A stretch of DNA of 12,258 nt from an uncultured Maritalea sp. (GTDB taxonomy: Bacteria; Pseudomonadota; Alphaproteobacteria; Rhizobiales; Devosiaceae): the NCBI GenBank assembly GCA_913055925.1, contig CAJXLH010000044.1:1-12258 (forward strand), in the 5' to 3' direction. This document shows, one piece after another, positions 5,653-12,258 of this stretch. The number at the start of each line of letters is the position of its first letter. The stretch's first letter is position 1. The position numbers were made by a program, and so were the translations under genes. The notes beneath the pieces are model-generated. The model did no database searches. It saw only the letters and a program-made list of their open reading frames with translations, and was not told the origin of the DNA.

Positions 5653-5716
5653 TCGGTCACATACCAATCAGACGCAATGGTACACTGGCGTGCCCAATTA
5701 CCTTTGATGTGACCGA
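5653..5716. repeat. 10-bp inverted repeat between kynU and kynA
   Basis: TCGGTCACAT (5653-5662) and ATGTGACCGA (5707-5716) are perfect inverted complements separated by 44 bases, starting 9 bases after the kynU stop. GGTA/TACC inside the loop could extend the fold. It may be a 3' stem-loop ending or trimming the upstream operon message, or two inverted regulator sites. A smaller hairpin, GAGG-CACA-CCTC, lies at 5620-5631. Confidence 0.4.
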
Positions 5717-5725
5717 ACGAGTTCA

Positions 5726-6919
5726 TTAGGTGACGCGTGCCTTTTGTTTGTATTCTGGTTTGTCCCAAAGCTTATTGTTGATGACGTCAGCCAAAATATC
5801 AACCGCCGCGCGCACGTCACTTTCGTCTATGTAGAGCGGCGTGAAGCCAAAGCGCATATTGTCTGGTGCGCGGAAGTCGCCAATCACGCCATGGGCAATC
5901 AAAGCTTGCATCGCGGCATAGCCTTCATTGAATTTGAACGTGACCTGCGAACCACGATTTTCGCCGTCGCGCGGGCTGTTAAGCTCAAGTTCAGGACAAC
6001 GCGCTTCAACCTCAGAAATGAAGAGATCACATAGTTCGATGGATTTGGCGCGTACGTCCGCCATTGAGACCATATCCCAAATATCAAGTGCACTTTCGAG
6101 CGCCGTGAGCGCGATCACAGGCGGCGTGCCAACACGCATCCGTTCGATACCTGCGCCAGCGCGGTAATCAAGATCGAATGCGAACGGCGCCTCATGTCCC
6201 ATCCAGCCCGAAAGCGATGGGCGAATTTTGTCCTGCAAACGTGGGGCCACATAAATGAAAGCAGGTGCGCCGGGACCACCGTTTAGATATTTGTAGGTGC
6301 AACCAACGGCGAAATCAGCATTGCATCCTTCAAGGTCAACTTCCACCGCGCCAGCCGAATGTGCCAAGTCCCAAATGACAATGATGCCGAGTGCGTGGGC
6401 TTTTTCGGTCAACGCCTTCATGTTGTGTTTGCGACCAGTGCGGTAGTCCACTTCAGTAAGCATCAAAACCGCGATTTCTTCGCTCAATGATTCTTCGACT
6501 TTATCTGGATCAGAAAGACGCAGCTCGTGACCGGCATCAAGCGACTTTAAAAGCCCATCGACCATGTAGAGATCTGTTGGGAAATTGCCATTATCTGACA
6601 AAACAACCTTGCGTGATGAGTTCAGTTCAAGCGCAGACGATACGGCCTGATAAACCTTGATCGACAGCGTATCGCCCATCACCACAGAACCTGCGGCCGC
6701 GCCGATCAGTTTTCCGATGCGGTCGCCGACGCGAGACGGTTGGCCCATCCAATCGGCCTTGTTCCAACCGGTGATGAGCATTTCGCCCCACTCGTTGGTG
6801 AGCATGTTTCCGATATTGTCCGGTGTTGCTTTGGGTAAGGGGCCCAAAGAATTGCCGTCGAGATAAATCACACCCTCTGGCAGATGGAATATGGATTTGG
6901 TTTTGGCGAAGTCGCTCAT
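5726..6919 (-). CDS. kynU: Kynureninase
   Basis: PLP enzyme that splits L-kynurenine into anthranilate and L-alanine. 397 residues, normal for the family, cytoplasmic homodimer. The N terminus has YLDGNSLGPLP (19-29). The PLP-binding core shows D184 and H187 in VIWDLAHSAGA (181-191) and the Schiff-base lysine K210 in FAVGCTYKYLNGGPGAP (203-219). The small domain carries GDFRAPDNMRFGFTPLY (347-363), typical of the bacterial enzyme. It begins 6 bases after the stop of the 2-aminobenzoate-CoA ligase gene, so it belongs to that operon and supplies its substrate, anthranilate. Arylformamidase, the enzyme between KynA and KynU, is not seen in this window. The Shine-Dalgarno before the ATG is weak, consistent with coupled translation. 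Confidence 0.97.
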   Translation of the reverse strand: MSDFAKTKSIFHLPEGVIYLDGNSLGPLPKATPDNIGNMLTNEWGEMLITGWNKADWMGQPSRVGDRIGKLIGAAAGSVVMGDTLSIKVYQAVSSALELNSSRKVVLSDNGNFPTDLYMVDGLLKSLDAGHELRLSDPDKVEESLSEEIAVLMLTEVDYRTGRKHNMKALTEKAHALGIIVIWDLAHSAGAVEVDLEGCNADFAVGCTYKYLNGGPGAPAFIYVAPRLQDKIRPSLSGWMGHEAPFAFDLDYRAGAGIERMRVGTPPVIALTALESALDIWDMVSMADVRAKSIELCDLFISEVEARCPELELNSPRDGENRGSQVTFKFNEGYAAMQALIAHGVIGDFRAPDNMRFGFTPLYIDESDVRAAVDILADVINNKLWDKPEYKQKARVT

Positions 6920-6925
6920 ACTGGT

Positions 6926-8545
6926 TCAGGAAGCTCGTAATTGAAAACGTTGGATTTTGCCCGTTTGGGTTTTGGGCAGGGCATTTGTGAAGACAATAGA
7001 GCGCGGATATTTATAGGGCGCGATAGTTGCTTTCACATGGTCTTGTAGCCGCTTGATGGTGTCTTCATCTTGAGGCACATCATCAGCCAAAACCACATGA
7101 GCCTGGACCACATGTCCGCGTTCTTCATCTGGTGCACCGACAACTGCGCACTCAACAACATGTGGATGTGCAAGCAGTGCCGCTTCAACTTCGGGGCCAG
7201 CGATATTGTAACCAGCCGAAACAATCATATCGTCGTTGCGCGCCGCAAAGCGGAAATAGCCTTCATCGTCTTGGATGAATGTGTCGCCGGTGATGTTCCA
7301 GCCATCAATCACATATTTTGCTTGTCGATCATCAGCGAGATAGCGACAGCCAGTCGGCCCGCGCACTGCAAGGCGACCGGGTTCGCCGCGCGGCATTTCA
7401 TTCATATTGTCGTCGACAACTTTGGCTTCGTAGCCCGTTACCGGCCGACCCGTGCAAGCCGCCTTTGCATCTTCAAATCGGTTGGAAATGAAGATGTGCA
7501 GCATTTCGGTAGCCCCGATGCCATCGAGCATGGGCTTGCCTGTTTTCTCGCGCCACTCGTCAAACACCGGCGCAGGAAGGGTTTCGCCAGCCGAAACTGC
7601 ACAGCGCAAAGTGGAAAGGTCCGCACCTTCATCCATAGCGCGCAGCATCGCTCGATAGGCGGTCGGCGCTGTGAAGCAAACAGTTGCCTTATAGGTCTCG
7701 ATGATTTCGATCATGTTCGCTGGCGATGCCGTTTCCAACAATGTCGCGGTTGCGCCAAAGCGCAACGGAAAGATCGCCAGTCCACCTAGACCAAACGTAA
7801 AGGCGAGGGGAGGCGAACCCACAAAAACATCATCAGGCGTTACGCCGAGCACTTCTTGCGCATACCCATCTGCGATCATCAAAAGATCACGATGGAAATG
7901 CATGGTTGCCTTGGGCTCGCCTGTGGTGCCGGAAGTAAAGCCCAAAAGGGCGACGTCGTCGCGGCCCGTCCGTACCGCATCGAACTGCACCGGTTTGCCC
8001 AAGGCAATTCGATCAAGCTCTGCATCGTGATTTGCTGTGCCGTCAAACCCGACAATGGTTTTGAGAAACTTTGAGGTTTTGCCGCAAGAAACAATCTCGT
8101 CCATCATGCGGCTATCACACAACGCTACTGAGATTTCAGCTTTGTCGACGATTTGCGAAAGCTCGCCTGCGCGAAGCATGGGCATGGTGTTGACCACCAC
8201 CGCACCAGCTTTGGTCGCTGCCAACCAGCACGCCACCATGGCCGGGTTGTTCGCCGAACGTATCAGCACCCGATTGCCGGGTTTTACGCCATAGTCTTCA
8301 ACCAAGGCATGTGCCAAACGATTGGTCCAATCAGTAAGCTCTTTGTATGTTCGCAAACGACCATTGCCGATCAACGCGGTATGATCCCCAAAGCCGCGCT
8401 CGACCATCGCGTCAGTAAGAATGCGCCCGACATTGATATATTCGGGATAGACAAAATCCTCGGTCAAAAAGACAGGCTGCATATCCGCTGGCGGCAGATT
8501 GTCCCGCGCAAATATATCCTCATGTGCTGACGGTCCCAACGTCAT
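6926..8545 (-). CDS. abmG: 2-aminobenzoate-CoA ligase (benzoate-CoA ligase family)
   Basis: ATP-dependent adenylate-forming enzyme expected to convert anthranilate, CoA and ATP to 2-aminobenzoyl-CoA, AMP and PPi. 539 residues, full length. Motifs in order: P-loop FTSGTTGEPKATMHFH (203-218); SAGETLP (318-324); GIGATEMLHIF (342-352, adenine/acyl pocket); WNITGDTF (416-423); the hinge near FRFAARNDDMIVSAGYNIAG (431-450); and the catalytic lysine K530 in LPKTQTGKIQR (523-533). The family alone (benzoate/4-hydroxybenzoate/2-aminobenzoate ligases) does not settle the substrate. Position directly before kynureninase and behind a 2-aminobenzoyl-CoA monooxygenase/reductase-type gene makes anthranilate the best guess. 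Its ATG overlaps the acyl-CoA dehydrogenase stop as ATGA. The symbol follows the Azoarcus evansii gene. Confidence 0.85.
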   Translation of the reverse strand: MTLGPSAHEDIFARDNLPPADMQPVFLTEDFVYPEYINVGRILTDAMVERGFGDHTALIGNGRLRTYKELTDWTNRLAHALVEDYGVKPGNRVLIRSANNPAMVACWLAATKAGAVVVNTMPMLRAGELSQIVDKAEISVALCDSRMMDEIVSCGKTSKFLKTIVGFDGTANHDAELDRIALGKPVQFDAVRTGRDDVALLGFTSGTTGEPKATMHFHRDLLMIADGYAQEVLGVTPDDVFVGSPPLAFTFGLGGLAIFPLRFGATATLLETASPANMIEIIETYKATVCFTAPTAYRAMLRAMDEGADLSTLRCAVSAGETLPAPVFDEWREKTGKPMLDGIGATEMLHIFISNRFEDAKAACTGRPVTGYEAKVVDDNMNEMPRGEPGRLAVRGPTGCRYLADDRQAKYVIDGWNITGDTFIQDDEGYFRFAARNDDMIVSAGYNIAGPEVEAALLAHPHVVECAVVGAPDEERGHVVQAHVVLADDVPQDEDTIKRLQDHVKATIAPYKYPRSIVFTNALPKTQTGKIQRFQLRAS

Positions 8546-9672
8546 TTGATCTCTCCCATTGCTTGTCGCGCAATCACGATTTTTTGGACGTCAGATGCGC
8601 CCTCATAAATCCGCAATGCACGAATTTCGCGGTACAAGCTTTCCACAACAGAGCCCTTGCGGACCCCATCCCCTCCGTGAATTTGTACAGCTTTGTCTAT
8701 GACTTCTTGCGCACGCTCGGTGGCATAAAGCTTCGCCATAGCCGCTTCGCGTGTGACGCGCTCTGCGCCCATATCTTTTGTCCATGCGGCGCGGTAGATC
8801 AGCAGAGCCGCAGCGTCCACATCAAGAGCCATATCGGCGATATGGCCTTGAACCATTTGAAGGTCGAACAATGGCGCGCCAAAAAGTTCGCGATTGGCGG
8901 CGCGGTTTAGCGTTTCGTCCAATGCGCGACGGGCAAAACCAAGCGCCGCAGCGCCTACCGTTGAACGGAACACGTCCAAAACCGACATGGCGATTTTGAA
9001 GCCTTGCCCTGGTTGCCCGATCATGGCCGATGGTGGCAATTCCATTTCATTGAATTTGAGGCGCGCCAGCGGGTGCGGCGCCACCACATCTATGCGTTCA
9101 GCGATTTCCAGTCCTTTAGTGCCTGCCGGTACCAAAAAGGCTGAAAGCCCCTTCGCGCCCGGTGCTTCGCCAGTGCGGGCGAAAACGGCTATGCCGCCAT
9201 TCGAAATCCAAGTCTTTTCGCCATTAATGACATAGTGATTGCCGCGCAATTCTGCACTGCATTCTATGTTCGCGACATCGGAACCAGATTTCGGCTCACT
9301 CAAAGCAAAGGCTGAGATGGCTTCGCCGGATCGCGTTTTTGCAAGCCATTGGCGCTGCTCGAGATTGCCAAACAAAGAGACGGTGCCCATGCCGAGCCCC
9401 TGCATGGCAAAGGCAAAATCGGCCAAACCATCGTGCCGGGCCAAAGTTTCACGAATGAGGCAAAGGCCGCGGACATCAAGCTTTTCGCCGTCGCCAGCGC
9501 CTGAGTGTTTCAGAAAGCCAGCCGCGCCCAAATCAGCGACAAGCTTTTTGCAAGAGGCATCAACGTCACCGTGATCTGCGGGCAAGTTCTTCGCTGCCCA
9601 AGCGTCAACTTCGGCTTGTAAGGCGCGATGCTTATCTTCGAAAAATGGCCAGTTGAGAAAGCTCTTGTCCAT
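8542..9672 (-). CDS. Acyl-CoA dehydrogenase of the anthraniloyl-CoA cluster
   Basis: FAD-dependent dehydrogenase, 376 residues from the ATG at 9672. N-terminal helical domain to about 115; FAD/substrate loop FALSEPKSGSDVANIE (123-138) and WISNGGIAVFARTGE (156-170); C-terminal domain with KIAMSVLDVFRSTVGAAALG (227-246), IHGGDGVRKGS (332-342) and RIYEGASDVQK (355-365), whose Glu (358) is the usual catalytic base. These positions count one extra residue if the upstream TTG at 9675 is used. I prefer the ATG because GAGGG lies 6 bases before it and it overlaps the preceding stop as TGATG. Probable role: an alpha,beta-oxidation of an alicyclic or open-chain CoA ester made after dearomatisation of 2-aminobenzoyl-CoA. 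The exact substrate is unknown. Confidence 0.9.
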   Translation of the reverse strand: MDKSFLNWPFFEDKHRALQAEVDAWAAKNLPADHGDVDASCKKLVADLGAAGFLKHSGAGDGEKLDVRGLCLIRETLARHDGLADFAFAMQGLGMGTVSLFGNLEQRQWLAKTRSGEAISAFALSEPKSGSDVANIECSAELRGNHYVINGEKTWISNGGIAVFARTGEAPGAKGLSAFLVPAGTKGLEIAERIDVVAPHPLARLKFNEMELPPSAMIGQPGQGFKIAMSVLDVFRSTVGAAALGFARRALDETLNRAANRELFGAPLFDLQMVQGHIADMALDVDAAALLIYRAAWTKDMGAERVTREAAMAKLYATERAQEVIDKAVQIHGGDGVRKGSVVESLYREIRALRIYEGASDVQKIVIARQAMGEIK

Positions 9673-10490
9673 CAATCGCCCTCAAAAACCGGCTTTTCTT
9701 TTTTCACAAAGGCGTTGTAGGCCCGCTCAAAATCTTGGGTCTGCATGCAAATCGCTTGCGCCTGCGCCTCGGCTTCGATCGCTTGGTCGAGCGACATGTT
9801 CCATTCTTGATTGAGCTGGGTTTTGGTGATGCCGTGGGCAAAAGTTGGACCGGAGGCAATGCGTTGCGCCAGTTTAATGGCTTCGGCTTGCAAATCATCT
9901 GCGCTGTGAAGCGCGTTGAAGAACCCCCAATTCGCGCCTTCATTGGCACTCATGGAGCGGCCCGTGTAGAGCAACTCAGCCGCACGCCCTTGGCCGATAA
10001 TGCGGGGCAGCATAGCGCAAGCGCCCATGTCGCAACCGGCAAGGCCAACGCGTGTAAACAAAAACGCTGTTTTGGCTTCGGGCGTTGCTACGCGCAAGTC
10101 AGATGCCATAGCGATGATCGCGCCAGCACCCACACAAACACCATCAACAGCAGAGATGATTGGTTTGCCGCAATGGATCATCGCTTTGACCAAATCGCCC
10201 GTCATGCGGGTGAAGGCCAAAAGCTCCTTCATGTCCATATTGACGAGTGGCCCGATTATGTCGTGCACATCGCCGCCGGAACAGAAATTGCCACCGTTCG
10301 AAGCGAAGACCACTGCATCAACATCGTCGGCGTAAACCATTTGCCGAAACGTATCGCGCAATTCGGCGTAGCTTTCAAAAGTAAGCGGGTTTTTGCGTTC
10401 TGGTCGATTGAGATTCACAATCGCAACGCGTCCGTCCATCTCCCATGAAAAGTGGGTTGGGGCGAGGTCTTTCATTGAAACGGGTTTCAA
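9672..10490 (-). CDS. Enoyl-CoA hydratase/isomerase family protein, TTG start
   Basis: Crotonase-fold protein, 272 residues, probably hydrating or hydrolysing a ring-derived CoA ester in the anthraniloyl-CoA route. Oxyanion-hole segments are NFCSGGDV (68-75) and GVCVGAGA (117-124). The usual first catalytic Glu position (PEI in rat enoyl-CoA hydratase) appears here as FTRVG (145-149), while an Asp stands at 154 in GLAGCDMGA and a Glu at 172 in AAELLYTG. This pattern occurs in other crotonase subfamilies, so the reaction may not be plain hydration. The best start is TTG at 10490: a GGGAGG ribosome site sits 7 bases before it and the codon overlaps the MarR stop as TTGA. The next in-frame ATG (10475) lacks a ribosome site. 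Confidence 0.88.
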   Translation of the reverse strand: MKPVSMKDLAPTHFSWEMDGRVAIVNLNRPERKNPLTFESYAELRDTFRQMVYADDVDAVVFASNGGNFCSGGDVHDIIGPLVNMDMKELLAFTRMTGDLVKAMIHCGKPIISAVDGVCVGAGAIIAMASDLRVATPEAKTAFLFTRVGLAGCDMGACAMLPRIIGQGRAAELLYTGRSMSANEGANWGFFNALHSADDLQAEAIKLAQRIASGPTFAHGITKTQLNQEWNMSLDQAIEAEAQAQAICMQTQDFERAYNAFVKKEKPVFEGD

Positions 10491-10951
10491 TGGTCGTCCT
10501 CCCGCACTTTCAAAAGAACATCGATGAAATGTCCGATTTCGCCTTCGTCGATCTCTTTAAGATGCTCGTTGATCCAAGCTTCATGCTCGGCGGCCATTTC
10601 AGCAAATTTCTCAATGCCTGCTGGCGTGAGGCGCACCAAGGTCGCGCGCTTGTCACCTTTGACCTGCACGCGCATCACATAACCTTCTTGTACAAGACGA
10701 TCGATGATGCCGGTGACGTTGCCGTTTGAAACCATGAGCTGCTTGGACAATTGGCTCATGCGCAACCCCTCGCGGGTACGATCGAGCATCGCCATGACGT
10801 CAAAACGCGGTAGCGTCGACTGAAAACCCAAACGCAATTCTTCGCGCAACTCGTTTTCGATGAACCGTGTGGTTTTGAGCATTTGCAGCCAAAGGCGCAA
10901 GCGCTGCTTGCTCACCGGCTGCTCTTCAAATTTTTCTTTCGCCAAACTCAT
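10487..10951 (-). CDS. MarR family transcriptional regulator
   Basis: 154-residue winged-helix regulator, dimeric in the family. N-terminal dimerisation helices span about 15-40. Then come LPRFDVMAMLDR (47-58), the helix-turn-helix MSQLSKQLMVSNGNVTGIID (65-84) with recognition helix about 75-89, and the wing VKGDKRATLVRLTPAG (97-112) with the typical D-x-R-type residues D100, K101, R102. C-terminal helices close the dimer interface. It is embedded mid-operon: its ATG overlaps the dehydrogenase stop as ATGA and its stop overlaps the next gene's TTG. MarR proteins of aromatic clusters often respond to an aromatic CoA ester or acid, so control of this operon by 2-aminobenzoyl-CoA or anthranilate is a reasonable inference. 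The operon promoter is outside the window; the palindrome at 5579-5593 is a possible second target. Confidence 0.93.
   Translation of the reverse strand: MSLAKEKFEEQPVSKQRLRLWLQMLKTTRFIENELREELRLGFQSTLPRFDVMAMLDRTREGLRMSQLSKQLMVSNGNVTGIIDRLVQEGYVMRVQVKGDKRATLVRLTPAGIEKFAEMAAEHEAWINEHLKEIDEGEIGHFIDVLLKVREDDH
10498..10503 (-). promoter_or_regulatory. Ribosome-binding site that fixes the TTG start
   Basis: GGGAGG on the minus strand, 7 bases before the TTG at 10490. The alternative ATG at 10475 is 22 bases away, too far for this site, so the site decides the start of the enoyl-CoA hydratase-family gene. Confidence 0.6.
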
Positions 10952-11693
10952 ATTTCGCCCCCTGAAATTGCGATGGCTTGTCCATTGATCCCTTCGGATC
11001 CTTCACCGCAAAGCCAAAGCGCTGACGCAGTGACTTCGGATGGTTCAAAAAGGCGGCCTTGCGGATTGCCCTTCGCCAATGTGGCGCGGGCTTCGCTCTC
11101 GCTCATGCCGGTTTTCTCGATCACGGTCGCGACCGATCTATCGGTCATTTCCGTATTCAAGTAGCCCGGGCAAATCGCGTTCGCCGTGATGCCCTTTTTT
11201 CGACTTCAAGCGCAACCGATTTGGTGAGGCCAATAACCCCATGCTTGGTTGCCGAATATGGCGCGACATAGCCAAAGCCTTTGAGGCCAGCTGTTGACGC
11301 GATAACGATCAGGCGGCCCCATTCTTTGCCTTGCATGTTGCGCAGACCTTCTCGCCACGTCAAAAAGACGCCGGTCAGATTGACCGCCATCAAGCGGTTC
11401 CAGCTTTCAAGGTCAGTTTTGACCAGCGGCGCACTTTCAGCAATACCAGCGTTGGCGATGACAATGTCCATCGGTCCGATCTGATCAAACATGGCTTTGA
11501 CCGATTCTTCGTTCGCAACATCACAAACAACCGAGAAAATGTTGTCATGCGCCGTTGCAACGTTCTCCAACGTTGCCGCTGTGCGACCCGAGATAAACAC
11601 CTCGGCACCAGTTTGCGCGAAGCCGCGAGCCAAATCCGCACCAACGCCTGTGCCGCCACCTGTGATCAGGACTTTCTTTCCGTTCAAACTCAT
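10948..11693 (-). pseudogene. Short-chain dehydrogenase/reductase, broken by a one-base frameshift
   Basis: NAD(P)-dependent SDR, probably the 3-hydroxyacyl-CoA dehydrogenase step of the pathway. The first frame, from ATG 11693, has the Rossmann motif TGGGTGVG (11-18), NAG (81-83), S133 and the catalytic Y146-x3-K150 (PYSATK). After VALEVEK it runs out of frame and stops at 11157 as a 178-residue product. The second frame continues with the expected G-I-T-A-N-A-I-C-P-G-Y-L-N-T-E and a normal C terminus (GINGQAIAISGG) ending at 10948. The break is at six Ts in the plus strand (11195-11200); seven would give one intact ~248-residue protein. A read error, a true mutation or ribosomal -1 slippage on the A run are all possible. 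Ends overlap the neighbours by ATGA on both sides, as for an intact operon gene. Confidence 0.85.
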
Positions 11694-12258
11694 ACCCGAA
11701 TTCCCATGCCTTCTGCGCGTTCCGCCAAGCGCTGAATCTGATCGCGACCGGCGTGGTATGGCGCTGGCCATTCCTCTGTCTTGTCGCCGAGCGCTGCGGC
11801 GGCATGTAGTGTCCAGTATGGATTGGCGAGGTGCGGACGCGCAAGACAAACAAGATCAGCGCGCCCTGCCATCAAAATGGAGTTGGCGTGATCGGGCTCG
11901 TAAATGTTGCCAACCGCCATCGTTTTCAAACCGGTTTCGTTTCGGATGCGATCTGAGAACGGCGTTTGGAACATGCGGCCGTAAACTGGTTTCGCGTCAA
12001 TCGAAGTCTGTCCGGCGGAAACGTCAATAATGTCGATATCTTCTGCCGCGAACATTTTCGCGATCTCAACGGCCTCTTCTGGCGTTACGCCTTCATCGCC
12101 CACCCAGTCATTTGCGGAAATTCGAACGGACATCGGCTTTCCTTTTGGCCATGCGGCGCGCATGGCGCGGGCCACCTCAAGCGGATAGCGCATGCGGTTT
12201 TCAAGCGAGCCGCCATATTCATCCGTCCGTTTGTTCGACGTTGGCGAAATGAACGAGG
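11690..12258 (-). CDS. abmA: 2-aminobenzoyl-CoA monooxygenase/reductase-type protein, C-terminal 188 residues (cut by window edge)
   Basis: The visible part is the second half of an Old Yellow Enzyme-type FMN domain. FISPTSNKRTDEYGGSLENR is followed by MRYPLEVARAMR, the substrate-side SVRIS, a GVTPEEAVEIAKMF helix, AVGNIYEP and the FMN phosphate-binding ADLVCLARPHLANPYW. The end, AAAALGDKTEEWPAPYH, resembles tails of the bifunctional flavoproteins that join a hydroxylase to an OYE-like reductase. In Azoarcus evansii such a protein hydroxylates and reduces 2-aminobenzoyl-CoA, dearomatising it. Only the reductase part is in view, so a stand-alone OYE family reductase cannot be excluded; the ligase and kynureninase context favours the bifunctional enzyme. 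It is the most upstream gene visible in the operon and overlaps the SDR start as ATGA. Confidence 0.7.
   Translation of the reverse strand, partial: SFISPTSNKRTDEYGGSLENRMRYPLEVARAMRAAWPKGKPMSVRISANDWVGDEGVTPEEAVEIAKMFAAEDIDIIDVSAGQTSIDAKPVYGRMFQTPFSDRIRNETGLKTMAVGNIYEPDHANSILMAGRADLVCLARPHLANPYWTLHAAAALGDKTEEWPAPYHAGRDQIQRLAERAEGMGIRV

Noticed and set aside
7070..7789. Plus-strand open frame of 239 codons inside the ligase gene
   Set aside because: It lies antisense to a fully motif-supported ligase; the translation has biased Cys/His/Arg content typical of a shadow frame and no recognisable domain.
9735..10448. Plus-strand open frame of 237 codons inside the hydratase-family gene
   Set aside because: Shadow of the real minus-strand gene; it has no ribosome site and no domain, and it opposes the direction of the whole operon.

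Overview
The window looks like chromosomal DNA of an alphaproteobacterium, probably of the Hyphomicrobiales/Rhodobacterales type. This rests on an Hpt protein and a response regulator with a GPDRRR tail of a kind common in that class, a FnrL/FixK-type box, and an operon packed with 4-base start/stop overlaps. Coding DNA is roughly 50% GC by eye. There are no RNA genes, insertion sequences or CRISPR arrays that I can see. No species is named, because nothing in the sequence fixes one.

Left part (1-3070): the first 273 codons of a glutaryl-CoA dehydrogenase-type enzyme run off the left edge on the minus strand, and the last ~30 visible codons do not look like that family. Diverging from it is a two-gene plus-strand unit, a single-domain response regulator overlapped by an Hpt phosphotransfer protein, with no kinase beside it. 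A convergent GNAT acetyltransferase and an unrecognised 146-residue protein follow.

Middle (3071-4474): an AT-rich, non-coding gap with several inverted repeats separates the unknown gene from a class-I-like polyphosphate kinase 2. The PPK2 start region holds a 10-bp perfect inverted repeat that takes in the ribosome-binding site and the first two bases of the start codon, and a near-consensus FNR/FixK box lies just upstream.

Right part (4475-12258): a long minus-strand catabolic cluster. In transcription order (right to left) it has: the C-terminal end of a 2-aminobenzoyl-CoA monooxygenase/reductase-type enzyme (cut by the window edge), a short-chain dehydrogenase broken by a single-base frameshift, a MarR regulator, an enoyl-CoA hydratase-family protein, an acyl-CoA dehydrogenase, a 2-aminobenzoate-CoA ligase, kynureninase, then after a 175-bp regulatory gap tryptophan 2,3-dioxygenase and a stand-alone Lrp/AsnC (RAM) ligand-binding domain. 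Together these describe oxidation of tryptophan to kynurenine, release of anthranilate, its CoA activation, dearomatisation and beta-oxidation-like breakdown, i.e. the CoA-dependent hybrid anthranilate route known from Azoarcus evansii rather than the catechol route. The formylkynurenine formamidase step is not in the window. A glutaryl-CoA dehydrogenase elsewhere in the window would fit the lower part of such a pathway, but that link is inference.

The most interesting points are: the RAM domain translationally coupled to tryptophan dioxygenase; the kynA promoter with a palindrome filling its spacer; the PPK2 start-site hairpin and FNR-like box; the frameshift in the dehydrogenase; and the mosaic end of the first gene.
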